This document shows positions 24,814 through 33,216 of a stretch of DNA of 64,000 bases, one piece after another. Every line of letters starts with the position of its first letter. Positions within the stretch are counted from its first letter, which is position 1. Made by a program: the position numbers and the translations under genes. The notes beneath the pieces are model-generated. The model was not told where the DNA came from and made no database searches. It was given only the letters and a program-made list of their open reading frames with translations. Source of the stretch: G963663775 sp963663775 (GTDB taxonomy: Bacteria; Bacillota; Clostridia; Oscillospirales; Butyricicoccaceae); contig OY760624.1 of the NCBI GenBank assembly GCA_963663775.1, positions 186,001 to 250,000 of the forward strand. The letters are read 5' to 3'.

Positions 24814-26076
24814 TTATTTCAGCGGCAGCACCACCGTAAAGGTTGTTCCATGCGCTGCATCGCTTTCCACCAAAATGCGCCCTTTATGCTCTGTCACAAT
24901 ACGCTCTGCAATCGACAGCCCCAGTCCATATCCGCCCTCTGTGCGTGCCCGTGCCTTGTCTGTACGATAAAATCGCTCAAACAAATGCGGCAAATGCTCT
25001 GGTGCAATGGGTTCTCCCGTATTATTGACCCGAATCCGCACTTTATCTGCCACCTGCTCCAGTGCAAAGGTCACCACCCCGCTTGTCCCTGCATATTTGC
25101 AGGCATTGTCCAGCAAAATGACAATCAGCTGCTTGAGTTTCGCCGCATCGCCCACTAGGGTCAGCTCCGGCATAACCTCGCTTTCCAAGGTGACCCCTTG
25201 TTCAAATGCAACTGGTTCAAACGGCAGCAGACAGGACCACGCCACATCACTCAAATCAAAGGCGGTGTGCATATGCGGCTGCGGAGAAGCATCCGAACGC
25301 GCCAAAAACAGCAAATCTTCTACCATGGTTTTCATGCGCTGTGCTTCATCACGGGTGTGTTCAATCCATTTGCGCTGTGTTTCAATGGGGTCCTCCGCAT
25401 GCGCCAATAAAATATCGGTATTGGCAAGAATGACGGTCAATGGCGTTTTGAGTTCATGCGAAGCATCGGCAACAAATTGCCGCTGCTGTGTCCATGCCTG
25501 TGCCACGGGACGCAGTACCCAATCGGAAAGAAACAGGCTGATTGCCAAAAAGGCAAGCAATCCACCGCAGCCCACGAGCAGCGATGTCAGCAGTAAACTG
25601 CCCATCGAGCTGTTACGGCTGGAAAGGTCAGCAAATGCGATTTTCAAGCTTCCCTCCGACTGTTTCTGCAATTGATACTGCAAATCCAAGTCGTTGAGCT
25701 TGCCTTCGGTGTTTCCAGATGCTATGACTGCCTCAACCGCAGTTTCCGCCACCTCTTCCGACACCGAAACATGTGTATCCGAAAAAACATCCGTAATATT
25801 CCCATCGGTATCCACCTTCACCGAAAAAATCGCCAGCTGTGGGATGGCAGGCATATCCCCGCCGTTCATCTTGTGTGTATCTCCAATCACAAATTTGGAA
25901 AAATCATCTTTTTGCAGCTCCACACGCTCCAGTGAGCGTCGCAGCGCATCCGAAATCTGTGTCTGCTCCCGTTGCCAATTGGAGAGCAAAATCGTCCCAA
26001 ACACAATCAAAAGCACCAGTGTCACTAGACTCATATTGATGAAAACGAACTTTTTTTTCAGTTTTCCAATCATCAA
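24814..26076 (-). CDS. Sensor histidine kinase
   Basis: 420 residues. TM1 about 11-32, an extracellular domain of about 125 residues, TM2 about 160-188, then a short linker. H-box FVADASHELKTPLTVILANT (His207), N-box LIVILLDNACKYA, G1 NNTGEPIAPEHLPHLFERF, and G2 GGYGLGLSIAERI are intact. The extracellular part has no striking metal or Cys cluster, so the signal is unknown; an envelope or secretion stress signal would suit the neighbours. Four-base overlap with the response regulator upstream. Confidence 0.93.
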   Translation of the reverse strand: MMIGKLKKKFVFINMSLVTLVLLIVFGTILLSNWQREQTQISDALRRSLERVELQKDDFSKFVIGDTHKMNGGDMPAIPQLAIFSVKVDTDGNITDVFSDTHVSVSEEVAETAVEAVIASGNTEGKLNDLDLQYQLQKQSEGSLKIAFADLSSRNSSMGSLLLTSLLVGCGGLLAFLAISLFLSDWVLRPVAQAWTQQRQFVADASHELKTPLTVILANTDILLAHAEDPIETQRKWIEHTRDEAQRMKTMVEDLLFLARSDASPQPHMHTAFDLSDVAWSCLLPFEPVAFEQGVTLESEVMPELTLVGDAAKLKQLIVILLDNACKYAGTSGVVTFALEQVADKVRIRVNNTGEPIAPEHLPHLFERFYRTDKARARTEGGYGLGLSIAERIVTEHKGRILVESDAAHGTTFTVVLPLK

Positions 26077-26747
26077 GTATTCGCCTCCAACCGATACCCT
26101 ACCTTACGAACCGTACCAATAGCCACCTTTGACCCTAAGAAAAAGAATTTTTTGCGCAAAAATGAAATATACGCTTCCACATTGTTGTCCTCTGCGCCGG
26201 TTTCTGTGCCCCAAATTTTCACAATCAAATCTTCCTTTGGCATCACCATTTGCGGGTTGCTCATCAAAATGCGCAGCACCTCAAACTCTTTGAAGCCCAA
26301 ATGCACATTTTTTGCCCCGCAGGACAGCGTATGTGTCGATAAACTCAAGGTCAAATCATGAAAGGTCAGCTCTTCCAAAACCACTTCGCCTTGTCTGCGC
26401 AAAGCAGCACGCAAGCGGGCAAGCAGTTCTTCAGGCGCAAAGGGTTTTGTCATATAATCATCTGCGCCGCAGTCCAAGCCTGTCACCTTGTCGGTCACAT
26501 CATCCCGTGCGGTCAGCAACAGTACGGGTGTTGCATTTTTTTGCGCACGCAATGCACGGCATACAGAAAAACCATCCATTTTAGGCAGCATCACGTCCAA
26601 AATCACTGCATCATATTGTCCGCTCACGGCATAGTCCAAACCATCCTGCCCATCGTGCACAATCTCCACTTGATATTTTTGTTCGGTCAAAATTTGCCCC
26701 AACGCCTCTGCCAAGCGCACTTCATCTTCCACAATTAGAATTCGCAT
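26073..26747 (-). CDS. OmpR/PhoB-family response regulator
   Basis: 224 residues. Receiver with ILIVEDEVRL, phospho-acceptor Asp in AVILDVMLPKMDGF, Thr in VLLLTARDDVTD and Lys in YMTKPFAPEEL. The C-terminal winged helix contains LGFKEFEVLRILMSNPQ and VEAYISFLRKKFF. It heads the minus-strand operon regulator-kinase-S8 protease. Its promoter lies beside the repeat cluster at 26848-26999, which also faces the divergent VTC operon; the repeat spacing of 11 bp fits this family, so it is the likely ligand of these sites. Confidence 0.94.
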   Translation of the reverse strand: MRILIVEDEVRLAEALGQILTEQKYQVEIVHDGQDGLDYAVSGQYDAVILDVMLPKMDGFSVCRALRAQKNATPVLLLTARDDVTDKVTGLDCGADDYMTKPFAPEELLARLRAALRRQGEVVLEELTFHDLTLSLSTHTLSCGAKNVHLGFKEFEVLRILMSNPQMVMPKEDLIVKIWGTETGAEDNNVEAYISFLRKKFFFLGSKVAIGTVRKVGYRLEANT

Positions 26748-26831
26748 TACAAAAATCCCCTATCCCACCGTATGATTATCTGTAGTATACCATGTAATCG
26801 GTGTGTTTGCATGGTTTTTTTAATGGTATAC

Positions 26832-26864
26832 AGTATAGCAGCGTTTGCTGAAAACAATCTGAAA
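26832..26864 (-). promoter_or_regulatory. Promoter and repeat pair facing the response-regulator operon
   Basis: On the minus strand TTTCAG (26864-26859), five bases, TTTCAG (26853-26848), ten bases, and a TATACT -10 box (26837-26832). No -35 box is present; the repeats take its place, as at PhoB-type activated promoters. The start codon is 84 bases downstream. Confidence 0.65.
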
Positions 26865-26893
26865 GTAAAATTTCAGAAAAGTTTCAGCTTTGT
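26848..26893. repeat. Cassette copy 1: two inverted pairs of TTTCAG repeats
   Basis: CTGAAA at 26848 and 26859 and TTTCAG at 26871 and 26882, i.e. two outward-facing pairs, each with 11-bp period, separated by GTAAAA. The second copy at 26954-26999 repeats nearly the whole 46 bases, 106 bp further on, about ten helical turns. Confidence 0.85.
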
Positions 26894-26903
26894 GCGGTAT
26901 GAT
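26871..26903 (+). promoter_or_regulatory. Promoter P1 of the VTC operon
   Basis: TTTCAG (26871), TTTCAG (26882), ten bases, then TATGAT (26898-26903). Same geometry as the divergent promoter on the other strand. Confidence 0.6.
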
Positions 26904-26953
26904 AAAGACACCGAAAGGAACACGGCGTTCCACTCCGCAAGTGATTCGAAAAC

Positions 26954-26999
26954 CTGAAAAAAACCTGAATGTAAAATTTCAGAAAAGTTTCAGCTTTGT
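26954..26999. repeat. Cassette copy 2 of the repeat cluster
   Basis: CTGAAA (26954), CTGAAT (26965), TTTCAG (26977), TTTCAG (26988). From 26965 to 26999 only one base differs from copy 1. Inward-facing CTGAAT is the one degenerate half-site. Confidence 0.85.
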
Positions 27000-27009
27000 C
27001 GTGTAAACT
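26977..27009 (+). promoter_or_regulatory. Promoter P2 of the VTC operon
   Basis: TTTCAG (26977), TTTCAG (26988), ten bases, TAAACT (27004-27009). It has the same offset to its -10 as P1, 63 bases before the VTC start codon. A TATACA lies just beyond as an alternative -10. Confidence 0.55.
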
Positions 27010-27072
27010 GTATACAACACAAGGGCACGGACAGTTCCGATTTTCGCCCTACGATAGAAGGAGGCAATCCAC

Positions 27073-27846
27073 ATGACTGCATACCAGAACGTATTTCAGC
27101 GTTATGAAAAAAAATACATATTGACCCCGCAGCAATACGAAGCGTTCCGCTCTGCGCTAACAGGACGTTTGGCAGAGGACCAGTATGGAAAACACACCAT
27201 CTGCAACCTGTACTTTGATACCGATTCCTACGAAATGATTCGTACCTCACTCGATAAGCCAACGTACAAAGAAAAATTACGCCTGCGCAGTTATGGCATA
27301 CCGGACATCAATTCACCTGTCTATGTAGAAATCAAGAAAAAATCCAATGGCATTGTCTATAAGCGCCGTGAGCAAATGACGCTTGCAGAAGCCTATCGCT
27401 ATCTGCTGGCAGGCATTCGACCGGAAAACGAAACGCAAATTTTGCGGGAAATCGATTATATGCTGCAGCGCAAGCACCCACAGCCCCGTGCCTTCATTGC
27501 ATATAACCGCATTGCACTTGCCGGTGTGGAGGATTCCGAACTGCGTGTCACCTTCGATACCAATTTGCGGTGGCGTGGTGACCGCTTGGATTTGACCTTG
27601 GGGGCAGACGGAGAGCACATCGCCGCACCAGACAGCATCTTGATGGAACTGAAAATCGCCGATGCCATGCCGCTTTGGCTCAGCCGTGTGCTTTCAGAGC
27701 TGAAAATTTTCCCCGCTTCCTTTTCCAAATACGGCACGTGCTACCGTGACCATATCGCCGCCTCTGAAACCTTTGCAGCGGCTGCCGCAATGACCCCTGA
27801 CACCAAACAAACACTCGTCAAAAATGGAGGAATTATCTGTGCTTGA
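27073..27846 (+). CDS. VTC-domain protein (polyphosphate polymerase domain)
   Basis: 257 residues, a single VTC domain with the triphosphate-tunnel fold of the yeast Vtc4 polyphosphate polymerase. Tunnel residues are all visible: EKKYIL, LYFDTDSYEM, KEKLRLRSYG, VYVEIKKK, YKRR, FIAYNR, LRVTFDTNLRWR, ILMELKI and the late FSKYGTCY. It may bind or make polyphosphate, or act on another nucleotide-derived ligand; bacterial members next to DUF4956 and CotH or carbohydrate-binding proteins have no settled function. First gene of the operon, with AGAAGGAGG upstream of the ATG. It overlaps the next gene by eight bases. Confidence 0.9.
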   Translation: MTAYQNVFQRYEKKYILTPQQYEAFRSALTGRLAEDQYGKHTICNLYFDTDSYEMIRTSLDKPTYKEKLRLRSYGIPDINSPVYVEIKKKSNGIVYKRREQMTLAEAYRYLLAGIRPENETQILREIDYMLQRKHPQPRAFIAYNRIALAGVEDSELRVTFDTNLRWRGDRLDLTLGADGEHIAAPDSILMELKIADAMPLWLSRVLSELKIFPASFSKYGTCYRDHIAASETFAAAAAMTPDTKQTLVKNGGIICA

Positions 27847-28519
27847 TTTATTAACCGAAACTACGACCGTTTCTGCATCGTTCACCATTTTAGAAATGGT
27901 TGCCTATACCTTGGTTTCCCTCGTCCTTGGGCTTTGCGTTGCCGGCATCTATATGTTCCGCAACACGTACACCAAAAGCTTTGTCATCACGCTGGCGCTG
28001 ATGCCTGCCATTGTGCAAATGGTGATTATGATGGTCAACGGCAATTTAGGCACTGGCGTTGCTGTTATGGGTGCGTTCAGTTTGGTGCGTTTCCGCTCCG
28101 CACCCGGGGGTGCCAAAGAAATCTGTGCCATCTTCCTCGCTATGGCACTCGGCTTGGCAACGGGTATGGGATATGTGCTCTATGCAGTCATTTTCCTGCT
28201 CATCATTGGTGCAGCTATGATGATTCTCTCTGCCATCAGCTTTGGTTCAGATAAAACTGCAGAACGTATGCTACGCATCACCATTCCCGAAGATATGGAT
28301 TATGACGGTGCATTCGATGATTTGTTTGCACAATATACCCGCTCTGCCAAGCTGGAACGGGTTCGTACCACCAACATGGGCAGCTTATATGAATTGGAAT
28401 ATCTGATTGTTTTGCAATCCTCTGAAACCCCCAAGGCATTTATTGATGCCATTCGCTGCCGCAATGGTAATTTGAACATCGTTTGCAGCCATGTGCCGCA
28501 GTTCAAGGATGCACTTTAA
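27839..28519 (+). CDS. DUF4956 integral membrane protein
   Basis: About 226 residues. I chose GTG 27839, with TGGAGG eight bases upstream, over an ATG at 27824 that lies inside the ribosome binding site. Four hydrophobic segments are visible (about 20-40, 50-70, 100-120, 122-142), with the conserved VAVMGAFSLVRFRSAPGGAK between the second and third. A cytoplasmic C-terminal domain of about 80 residues resembles an ACT/MgtC-like tail. DUF4956 genes commonly sit beside VTC-domain genes; a channel or partner role for the VTC protein is an inference. Confidence 0.88.
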   Translation: MLDLLTETTTVSASFTILEMVAYTLVSLVLGLCVAGIYMFRNTYTKSFVITLALMPAIVQMVIMMVNGNLGTGVAVMGAFSLVRFRSAPGGAKEICAIFLAMALGLATGMGYVLYAVIFLLIIGAAMMILSAISFGSDKTAERMLRITIPEDMDYDGAFDDLFAQYTRSAKLERVRTTNMGSLYELEYLIVLQSSETPKAFIDAIRCRNGNLNIVCSHVPQFKDAL

Positions 28520-28576
28520 ACCAAAATCATTCATTTTTTGTTTCACAACCCGTTCATGAAAAGGAGATATAACGAT

Positions 28577-30712
28577 ATGAAATACAATAAAACCATGGCA
28601 TCGCTTTTGATTGCCACCTTGACACTGTCCGCACTTACAGGCTGCGGTGCAGCAACCAGCACAACCACCAGCACAACCCAAGCCGTTGCCAGCACAACGG
28701 TGCAAAACAGTGCATCTGTTTTAAGCGGCAATTATGATACGGAAGACACCGATGCCACTTGGAGCACCTCGGATGCCACCATCATTACCTTGGACACCAC
28801 AACCACCATCTCCGGCGATGGCGCAGAGGTCAGCGGCAGCGATGTTTTGATTTCCACAGCCGGCACTTATGTATTCAGCGGCACGCTGACAGACGGACAA
28901 ATCCTCGTGCAGGCAGAAGATGCGGACTTGGTGCGCATTGTACTAAATGGCGCAGACTTAACCTGCTCTGACAGTGCCCCGATTTTCGTGAAATCCGCAG
29001 ATAAGGTTGTCTTGATTCTGGCAGACGGCACAGAAAACACCGTATCCGACGGTGCTTCCTACACCTTTGCAGACGATGAGGACGAACCCAGTGCGGCGAT
29101 TTTCAGCAAAAGCGATTTGACCATCACCGGCAGCGGTTCTTTGACCGTCAACGGCAATTATGATAAAGGCATCTACTCCAAGGATGATTTGGTTATCACC
29201 GATGGCACATTGACCGTCAATGCCGTTGGTGTCGGCATTCGCGGCAAGGATTCGGTGTCTATCAGCGATGGCACGTTCTACATCACCTCGGGTGAGGATG
29301 GCATCCAAAGCAGCAACGGGGAAGACACGGAAAAGGGTTGGATTGCTCTGGACGGCGGTGCCTTCACCATTGATGCCGGCAACGATGGCATTCAGGCGGA
29401 AACCCTGTTGGCAGTCAACGCAGGCACCTATGACATCACCACCGGCGGCGGCAGTGCAAATGGTGCGACCCATCAAGAAATGGGCGGCGGCATGCAGATG
29501 CAGCGTCCTACCACGGCTGAGGAAGACACCACCACGACCATAACGGACGGCACACAGCCGACAAGCGATGGCGCAATGCCGACACCGCCCAGTGATGGCA
29601 CAATGCCGACGCATGGCGGCGGACATGGCGGCAGACCGGGCGGCATGGGTGCACCAACAGGTGACACAACCTCTTCCACGGTATCTTCGCAAGCGGTTTC
29701 TACCGCTTCAGCTACCGAAACCATCACAACCGATGACAACACCTCTGACAGCTATAAGGCCCTGAAATCCGGCGATGACCTTGCGATAAACGGAGGCACC
29801 TTCACCATCGATTCTGCAGACGATTCCCTGCATGCCAGCGGCAATCTCTTGATTGCAGACGGTACGCTCACCCTTGCCAGCGGTGATGACGGTGCGCATG
29901 CCGACAGCACATTGGTCATTACCGGCGGTGACATCAACATCACCACCAGCTACGAAGGCTTGGAGAGCTCTTCTCTGGAAATTGACGGCGGTGACATCCA
30001 TTTGACTGCATCAGATGACGGCGTGAATGCCGCAGGCGGCAGTGATGGGTCTACGGGTATGGATTCGTTTAACGAAAGCGGTTATGATTTGGTCATCAAC
30101 GGCGGCACACTGGTAGTCGATGCAGACGGTGACGGTCTGGATGCCAATGGCAGCATCACCATGAATGGCGGCACGGTCTTGGTCGATGGTCCAACCAATA
30201 GCGGCAACGGTGCACTGGATTATAATGACACCTTCACCCTAAACGGCGGTACTTTGATTGCCGCAGGCAGCTCCGGCATGGCACAGTCCACCAGCAGCAA
30301 TTCCACGCAGGCAAGCCTAAGTGTTGTTTACACCAATCAGCAGGCTGCTGACACCTTGTTTACGGTCACAGATGCCGATGGCAACGTGATTCTCAGCTAT
30401 CAGCCCAGCAAAGATTATCAGTTTATCCTCGTTTCCACCCCTGACATGGCGCAGGGCGAAACCTACACCATTAGCAGCGGCGGCACCAACAGCGTGACGG
30501 CAACCGATGGTTTGTCTGTAGGCGGTACGGTCAGCGACAGCACCACCTTGACCGATGTTACCCTGAGCGACATGGTCACACGCATCTCTGACGATGGCTC
30601 TGCCGTCAGCGGCGGCATGGAAGGCGGCATGGGCGGTGGCGGCATGCGCGGCGGCAATCGCCCCGGCATGGATGCTGACACCAGTGCCACTACACAGAAC
30701 AGCACCAATTAA
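28577..30712 (+). CDS. Large surface lipoprotein with carbohydrate-binding beta-helix (Cthe_2159-like)
   Basis: 711 residues. Signal peptide with lipobox LSALTGCG, then a Thr/Ser-rich linker. Two stretches of parallel beta-helix follow, with many copies of the pattern DGxxxIxGGxxxIxxxDDGI, e.g. LAINGGTFTIDSADDSLHAS and DGTLTLASGDDGAHADSTL. They are separated by a disordered Thr/Pro/Gly/Met linker (about 310-390). The Asp/Gly-rich turns probably bind calcium. The pattern fits the PF14262 family of Cthe_2159, a polysaccharide-binding protein of Clostridium thermocellum. The C-terminus is Gly/Met-rich (GGMEGGMGGGGMRGG). AAAAGGAGA precedes the ATG at 28577. Third gene of the VTC operon; outer-surface location contrasts with the two cytoplasmic or membrane partners. 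Confidence 0.88.
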   Translation: MKYNKTMASLLIATLTLSALTGCGAATSTTTSTTQAVASTTVQNSASVLSGNYDTEDTDATWSTSDATIITLDTTTTISGDGAEVSGSDVLISTAGTYVFSGTLTDGQILVQAEDADLVRIVLNGADLTCSDSAPIFVKSADKVVLILADGTENTVSDGASYTFADDEDEPSAAIFSKSDLTITGSGSLTVNGNYDKGIYSKDDLVITDGTLTVNAVGVGIRGKDSVSISDGTFYITSGEDGIQSSNGEDTEKGWIALDGGAFTIDAGNDGIQAETLLAVNAGTYDITTGGGSANGATHQEMGGGMQMQRPTTAEEDTTTTITDGTQPTSDGAMPTPPSDGTMPTHGGGHGGRPGGMGAPTGDTTSSTVSSQAVSTASATETITTDDNTSDSYKALKSGDDLAINGGTFTIDSADDSLHASGNLLIADGTLTLASGDDGAHADSTLVITGGDINITTSYEGLESSSLEIDGGDIHLTASDDGVNAAGGSDGSTGMDSFNESGYDLVINGGTLVVDADGDGLDANGSITMNGGTVLVDGPTNSGNGALDYNDTFTLNGGTLIAAGSSGMAQSTSSNSTQASLSVVYTNQQAADTLFTVTDADGNVILSYQPSKDYQFILVSTPDMAQGETYTISSGGTNSVTATDGLSVGGTVSDSTTLTDVTLSDMVTRISDDGSAVSGGMEGGMGGGGMRGGNRPGMDADTSATTQNSTN

Positions 30713-30731
30713 CACCAATCCCTTACATCGC

Positions 30732-30770
30732 AAAACGGCTTTCATTCTTTTTGAGTGAAAGCCGTTTTTT
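30732..30770 (+). terminator. Terminator of the VTC operon
   Basis: AAAACGGCTTTCA-(loop)-TGAAAGCCGTTTTTT directly after the lipoprotein gene. Confidence 0.9.
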
Positions 30771-30848
30771 GCAGGAAAGGCTTTTCTGACGGTACTTTCT
30801 GTGATATACTACTGCAATAATAGGAATCAAGACACAGGAGGATTACGC

Positions 30849-31685
30849 ATGGCATCCACAACCGCCGAGCAGGCATCTCGCTGCCTCAACACCGTTTTTC
30901 GCAAATCCTTGCGCATGCGCTGCATCGAAGCCATTCGCACCTATCAACTGCTGCAAGCCGGCGACCGCATTGCGGTTTGTGTGTCCGGCGGGAAAGATTC
31001 CATGCTGCTTGCCACCCTGCTGCGGGAATTACAGGTGCATGGGGATATTCCCTTTTCCCTCGAATGCATCGCCATGGATCCTGGATACAGTCCTGCAAAC
31101 CGCAGGCGATTGGAGGAAAATGCTGCTCGACTGGATTTGCCGCTGCATATCTTTGCAACGGATGTCTTTCGAGTTGCCGAAAAACATGGCAAAAACCCCT
31201 GCTTTTTGTGCGCTAAAATGCGGCGTGGCTGGCTTTACAGCAAAGCACAGGAATTGGGATGCCAAAAAATCGCACTGGGGCATCACTATGATGATGTGGT
31301 TGAAACCATCTTGATGGCAATGGTCTATGGCGGACAAGTCCAAACCATGCTGCCCCGTCTGCACAGCGACCATTTTCCGGATATGGAGCTGATTCGTCCG
31401 CTCTATCTGGTGCGAGAAGCAGACATTATCGATTGGGCAAATTATAATCAGCTCGCCTGTTTGGATTGTGCCTGTTCCGTGACCCAAAAACAGCAGGAAA
31501 GCAAGCGTGCCGAAGTCAAGCGCATCATTGCACAGCTTTGCGAGGGCAATCCGCAAATCAAACAGAACATTATGAACAGCGTCAAAAATATCAATGTGCA
31601 TCAGGTGCTTGGCTACCGCAAAGATGGCATCTCTCACAGCTTTTTGGAGCAATTTCCTGAGAAAAACGAAACGAAACATCGGTAA
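30849..31685 (+). CDS. TtcA-like tRNA thiolation enzyme (PP-loop ATPase)
   Basis: 278 residues. PP-loop motif VCVSGGKDSML, then CFLCAKMRRGWLY (Fe-S cluster CxxC) and ALGHHYDDVVETILM; a third Cys cluster is in LACLDCACSV. TtcA makes 2-thiocytidine at position 32 of certain tRNAs with a 4Fe-4S cluster. The Cys positions fit the TtcA/TtuA group. ATG 30849 with CACAGGAGG eight bases upstream is clear; the longer frame begins upstream of the ribosome binding site. The gene precedes the ThyX-like gene, which has its own promoter. Confidence 0.85.
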   Translation: MASTTAEQASRCLNTVFRKSLRMRCIEAIRTYQLLQAGDRIAVCVSGGKDSMLLATLLRELQVHGDIPFSLECIAMDPGYSPANRRRLEENAARLDLPLHIFATDVFRVAEKHGKNPCFLCAKMRRGWLYSKAQELGCQKIALGHHYDDVVETILMAMVYGGQVQTMLPRLHSDHFPDMELIRPLYLVREADIIDWANYNQLACLDCACSVTQKQQESKRAEVKRIIAQLCEGNPQIKQNIMNSVKNINVHQVLGYRKDGISHSFLEQFPEKNETKHR

Positions 31686-31689
31686 GCCA

Positions 31690-31754
31690 TTGCAAGGCTC
31701 TATCGTCTGTGCTACAATGGCAGAAGTCTGTCCAGCAGGATTATCTGCCGGACA
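31690..31754 (+). promoter_or_regulatory. Promoter and 5' hairpin of the ThyX-like gene
   Basis: TTGCAA (31690-31695), 17 bases, TACAAT (31713-31718). A hairpin TGTCCaGCAG / CTGCcGGACA at 31729-31754 begins near the 5' end of the mRNA. Confidence 0.65.
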
Positions 31755-31793
31755 ATGAGAGAAAAGGTTCTTATAGCAGAAGGAGTTACAATC

Positions 31794-32417
31794 ATGCTTG
31801 CAGTGCAGCACACCGCTGTCATGAATCTGGAAAACGCCATGCGAGGGGCACGCAATCCCTTGAACAGCTGGAACAGGTCTGACAGTTCTTACAATGAAAA
31901 CGGAAATTATGTCTTAGGCGAAAATGATTTGGACCTTGCCCAGCGACTGTGTCGTGCCGGCAGTGACCATCGAAAGTTCATCCGCCAAATTATGGTTTCT
32001 GTCGATATTACCGCCCCGCTCTATTGGTGGAAAGAATATGATACCTACAAGGTCGGCACGGTTGCCAATTCGACCAGCACCATGCACAAAATCCACAGCA
32101 AACCGTTTGAACTGACGGACTTTAGCTGTGACCATCTTTCAGAATCCGCCACTGTACAACTGCAGTCACTCGTTGCATTTTTGGAGCATACACGTCTGCG
32201 GTTTGTGGAAACCCGCGACAAACAGCACTGGTATGACATCATCCAGCTGCTTCCCAGCAGCTATAACCAAATGCGCACCTGCACGCTCAACTATGAAACC
32301 CTGCGCAACATTTACCATGCACGCAAATCGCATAAACTTACCGAGTGGCATGTGCTCTGCGCTTGGATTGAAACCCTGCCCTATGCCAAGGAACTGATTG
32401 CGCAGGCAGATACCTAA
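31794..32417 (+). CDS. ThyX-fold-like protein of unknown function
   Basis: 207 residues; close relatives are mostly annotated hypothetical, including in phages. The layout is like flavin-dependent thymidylate synthase: a central DHRKFIRQIMVSVDITAP strand-helix, then EYDTYKVGTVANSTSTMHKI where ThyX has its RHR-x7-S motif. Late in the protein LPSSYNQMRTCTLNYETLRN and IYHARKSHKLTEWHVLCAWI match the spacing of the ThyX block LPxxxxTxxxxxxNxRxLxHFxxLRxxxxAQWEIR. The RHR motif itself is absent, so it is unlikely to be an ordinary thymidylate synthase. AGAAGGAG precedes ATG 31794. The similarity is a reading by eye. Confidence 0.5.
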   Translation: MLAVQHTAVMNLENAMRGARNPLNSWNRSDSSYNENGNYVLGENDLDLAQRLCRAGSDHRKFIRQIMVSVDITAPLYWWKEYDTYKVGTVANSTSTMHKIHSKPFELTDFSCDHLSESATVQLQSLVAFLEHTRLRFVETRDKQHWYDIIQLLPSSYNQMRTCTLNYETLRNIYHARKSHKLTEWHVLCAWIETLPYAKELIAQADT

Positions 32418-32429
32418 GAGGATATAACG

Positions 32430-33173
32430 ATGGAATTTACAAGAACCGAGATGCTGCTCGGTGCGGAAGGCATGCAGCGCCTATCGCACGCCCGTGTTGC
32501 GGTGTTTGGTATCGGCGGAGTTGGCGGACATGCAGTCGATGCCCTTGCACGCAGCGGCATTGGTGCACTGGATTTGTTCGATGATGACCGCATTGCCGAA
32601 AGTAACATCAATCGGCAGCTGATTGCCCTGCACTCTACCATCGGACAGCACAAGGTGGATGCCATGCAGGCACGAATACACGACATCAATCCCAACTGCA
32701 TCGTGCAGGCACACCGCTGTTTTTTCATGCCCGAAACGGCTGACCAATTTGATTTTTCGCAATATGACTACGTGATTGATGCCATTGACACCGTCACCGC
32801 CAAAATTGAATTGGTGATGCGCTGTCAAGCTGTCGGCACCCCCATCATCTGCGCCATGGGTGCGGGCAACAAACTCGACCCCACGGCATTTCAAGTGGCT
32901 GATATTTATCGCACGCAAGGCTGTCCGCTTGCACGGGTGATGCGCCGTGAACTCAAAAAACGCGGGGTCAAACGGCTGAAAGTGGTCTATTCTCAAGAAG
33001 AAGCACGTGTTCCACAGGGCTCGCCGCAAGAAACCATGCCAGAAACGCCGGAGCGCAGTGGAACGCCCAAACGCACCACCCCTGGCAGCACAGCATTTGT
33101 CCCCTCTGTTGTAGGCTTGATTCTCGCCAGTGTTGTGGTGCGGGATTTGAGCGAAGTGGATAAAACATCATGA
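32430..33173 (+). CDS. tcdA: tRNA threonylcarbamoyladenosine dehydratase
   Basis: 247 residues, E1/ThiF-like. TcdA cyclises t6A37 of tRNAs to ct6A with ATP. ATP site GIGGVGGHAVDALARSG, the acidic DLFDDDRIAESNINRQL, IDAIDTVTAK and the late SAFV-type segment (GSTAFVPSVVGLILASVVV). A Cys near ICAMGAGNK and the HTH-like loop before it fit TcdA/CsdL rather than MoeB or ThiF. Start with AAGAGGATA upstream; twelve bases after the ThyX-like gene. Confidence 0.92.
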   Translation: MEFTRTEMLLGAEGMQRLSHARVAVFGIGGVGGHAVDALARSGIGALDLFDDDRIAESNINRQLIALHSTIGQHKVDAMQARIHDINPNCIVQAHRCFFMPETADQFDFSQYDYVIDAIDTVTAKIELVMRCQAVGTPIICAMGAGNKLDPTAFQVADIYRTQGCPLARVMRRELKKRGVKRLKVVYSQEEARVPQGSPQETMPETPERSGTPKRTTPGSTAFVPSVVGLILASVVVRDLSEVDKTS

Positions 33174-33180
33174 TATAACG

Positions 33181-33210
33181 AAAAAAACCGCCAATATCGG
33201 CGGTTTTTTT
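33181..33210. terminator. Bidirectional terminator between tcdA and the MFS gene
   Basis: AAAAAAACCGCC-AATAT-GGCGGTTTTTTT, suited to both convergent genes. Confidence 0.9.
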
Positions 33211-33216
33211 GTTGTC

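Noticed and set aside
26901..27006. Short peptide frame reading through the second repeat cassette
   Set aside because: It has no ribosome binding site and would be made only of repeat sequence; the region is better explained as promoter DNA.
28958..29692. Long minus-strand frames opposite the beta-helix lipoprotein
   Set aside because: Low-complexity mirror of the Asp/Gly/Thr repeats; no start signals.
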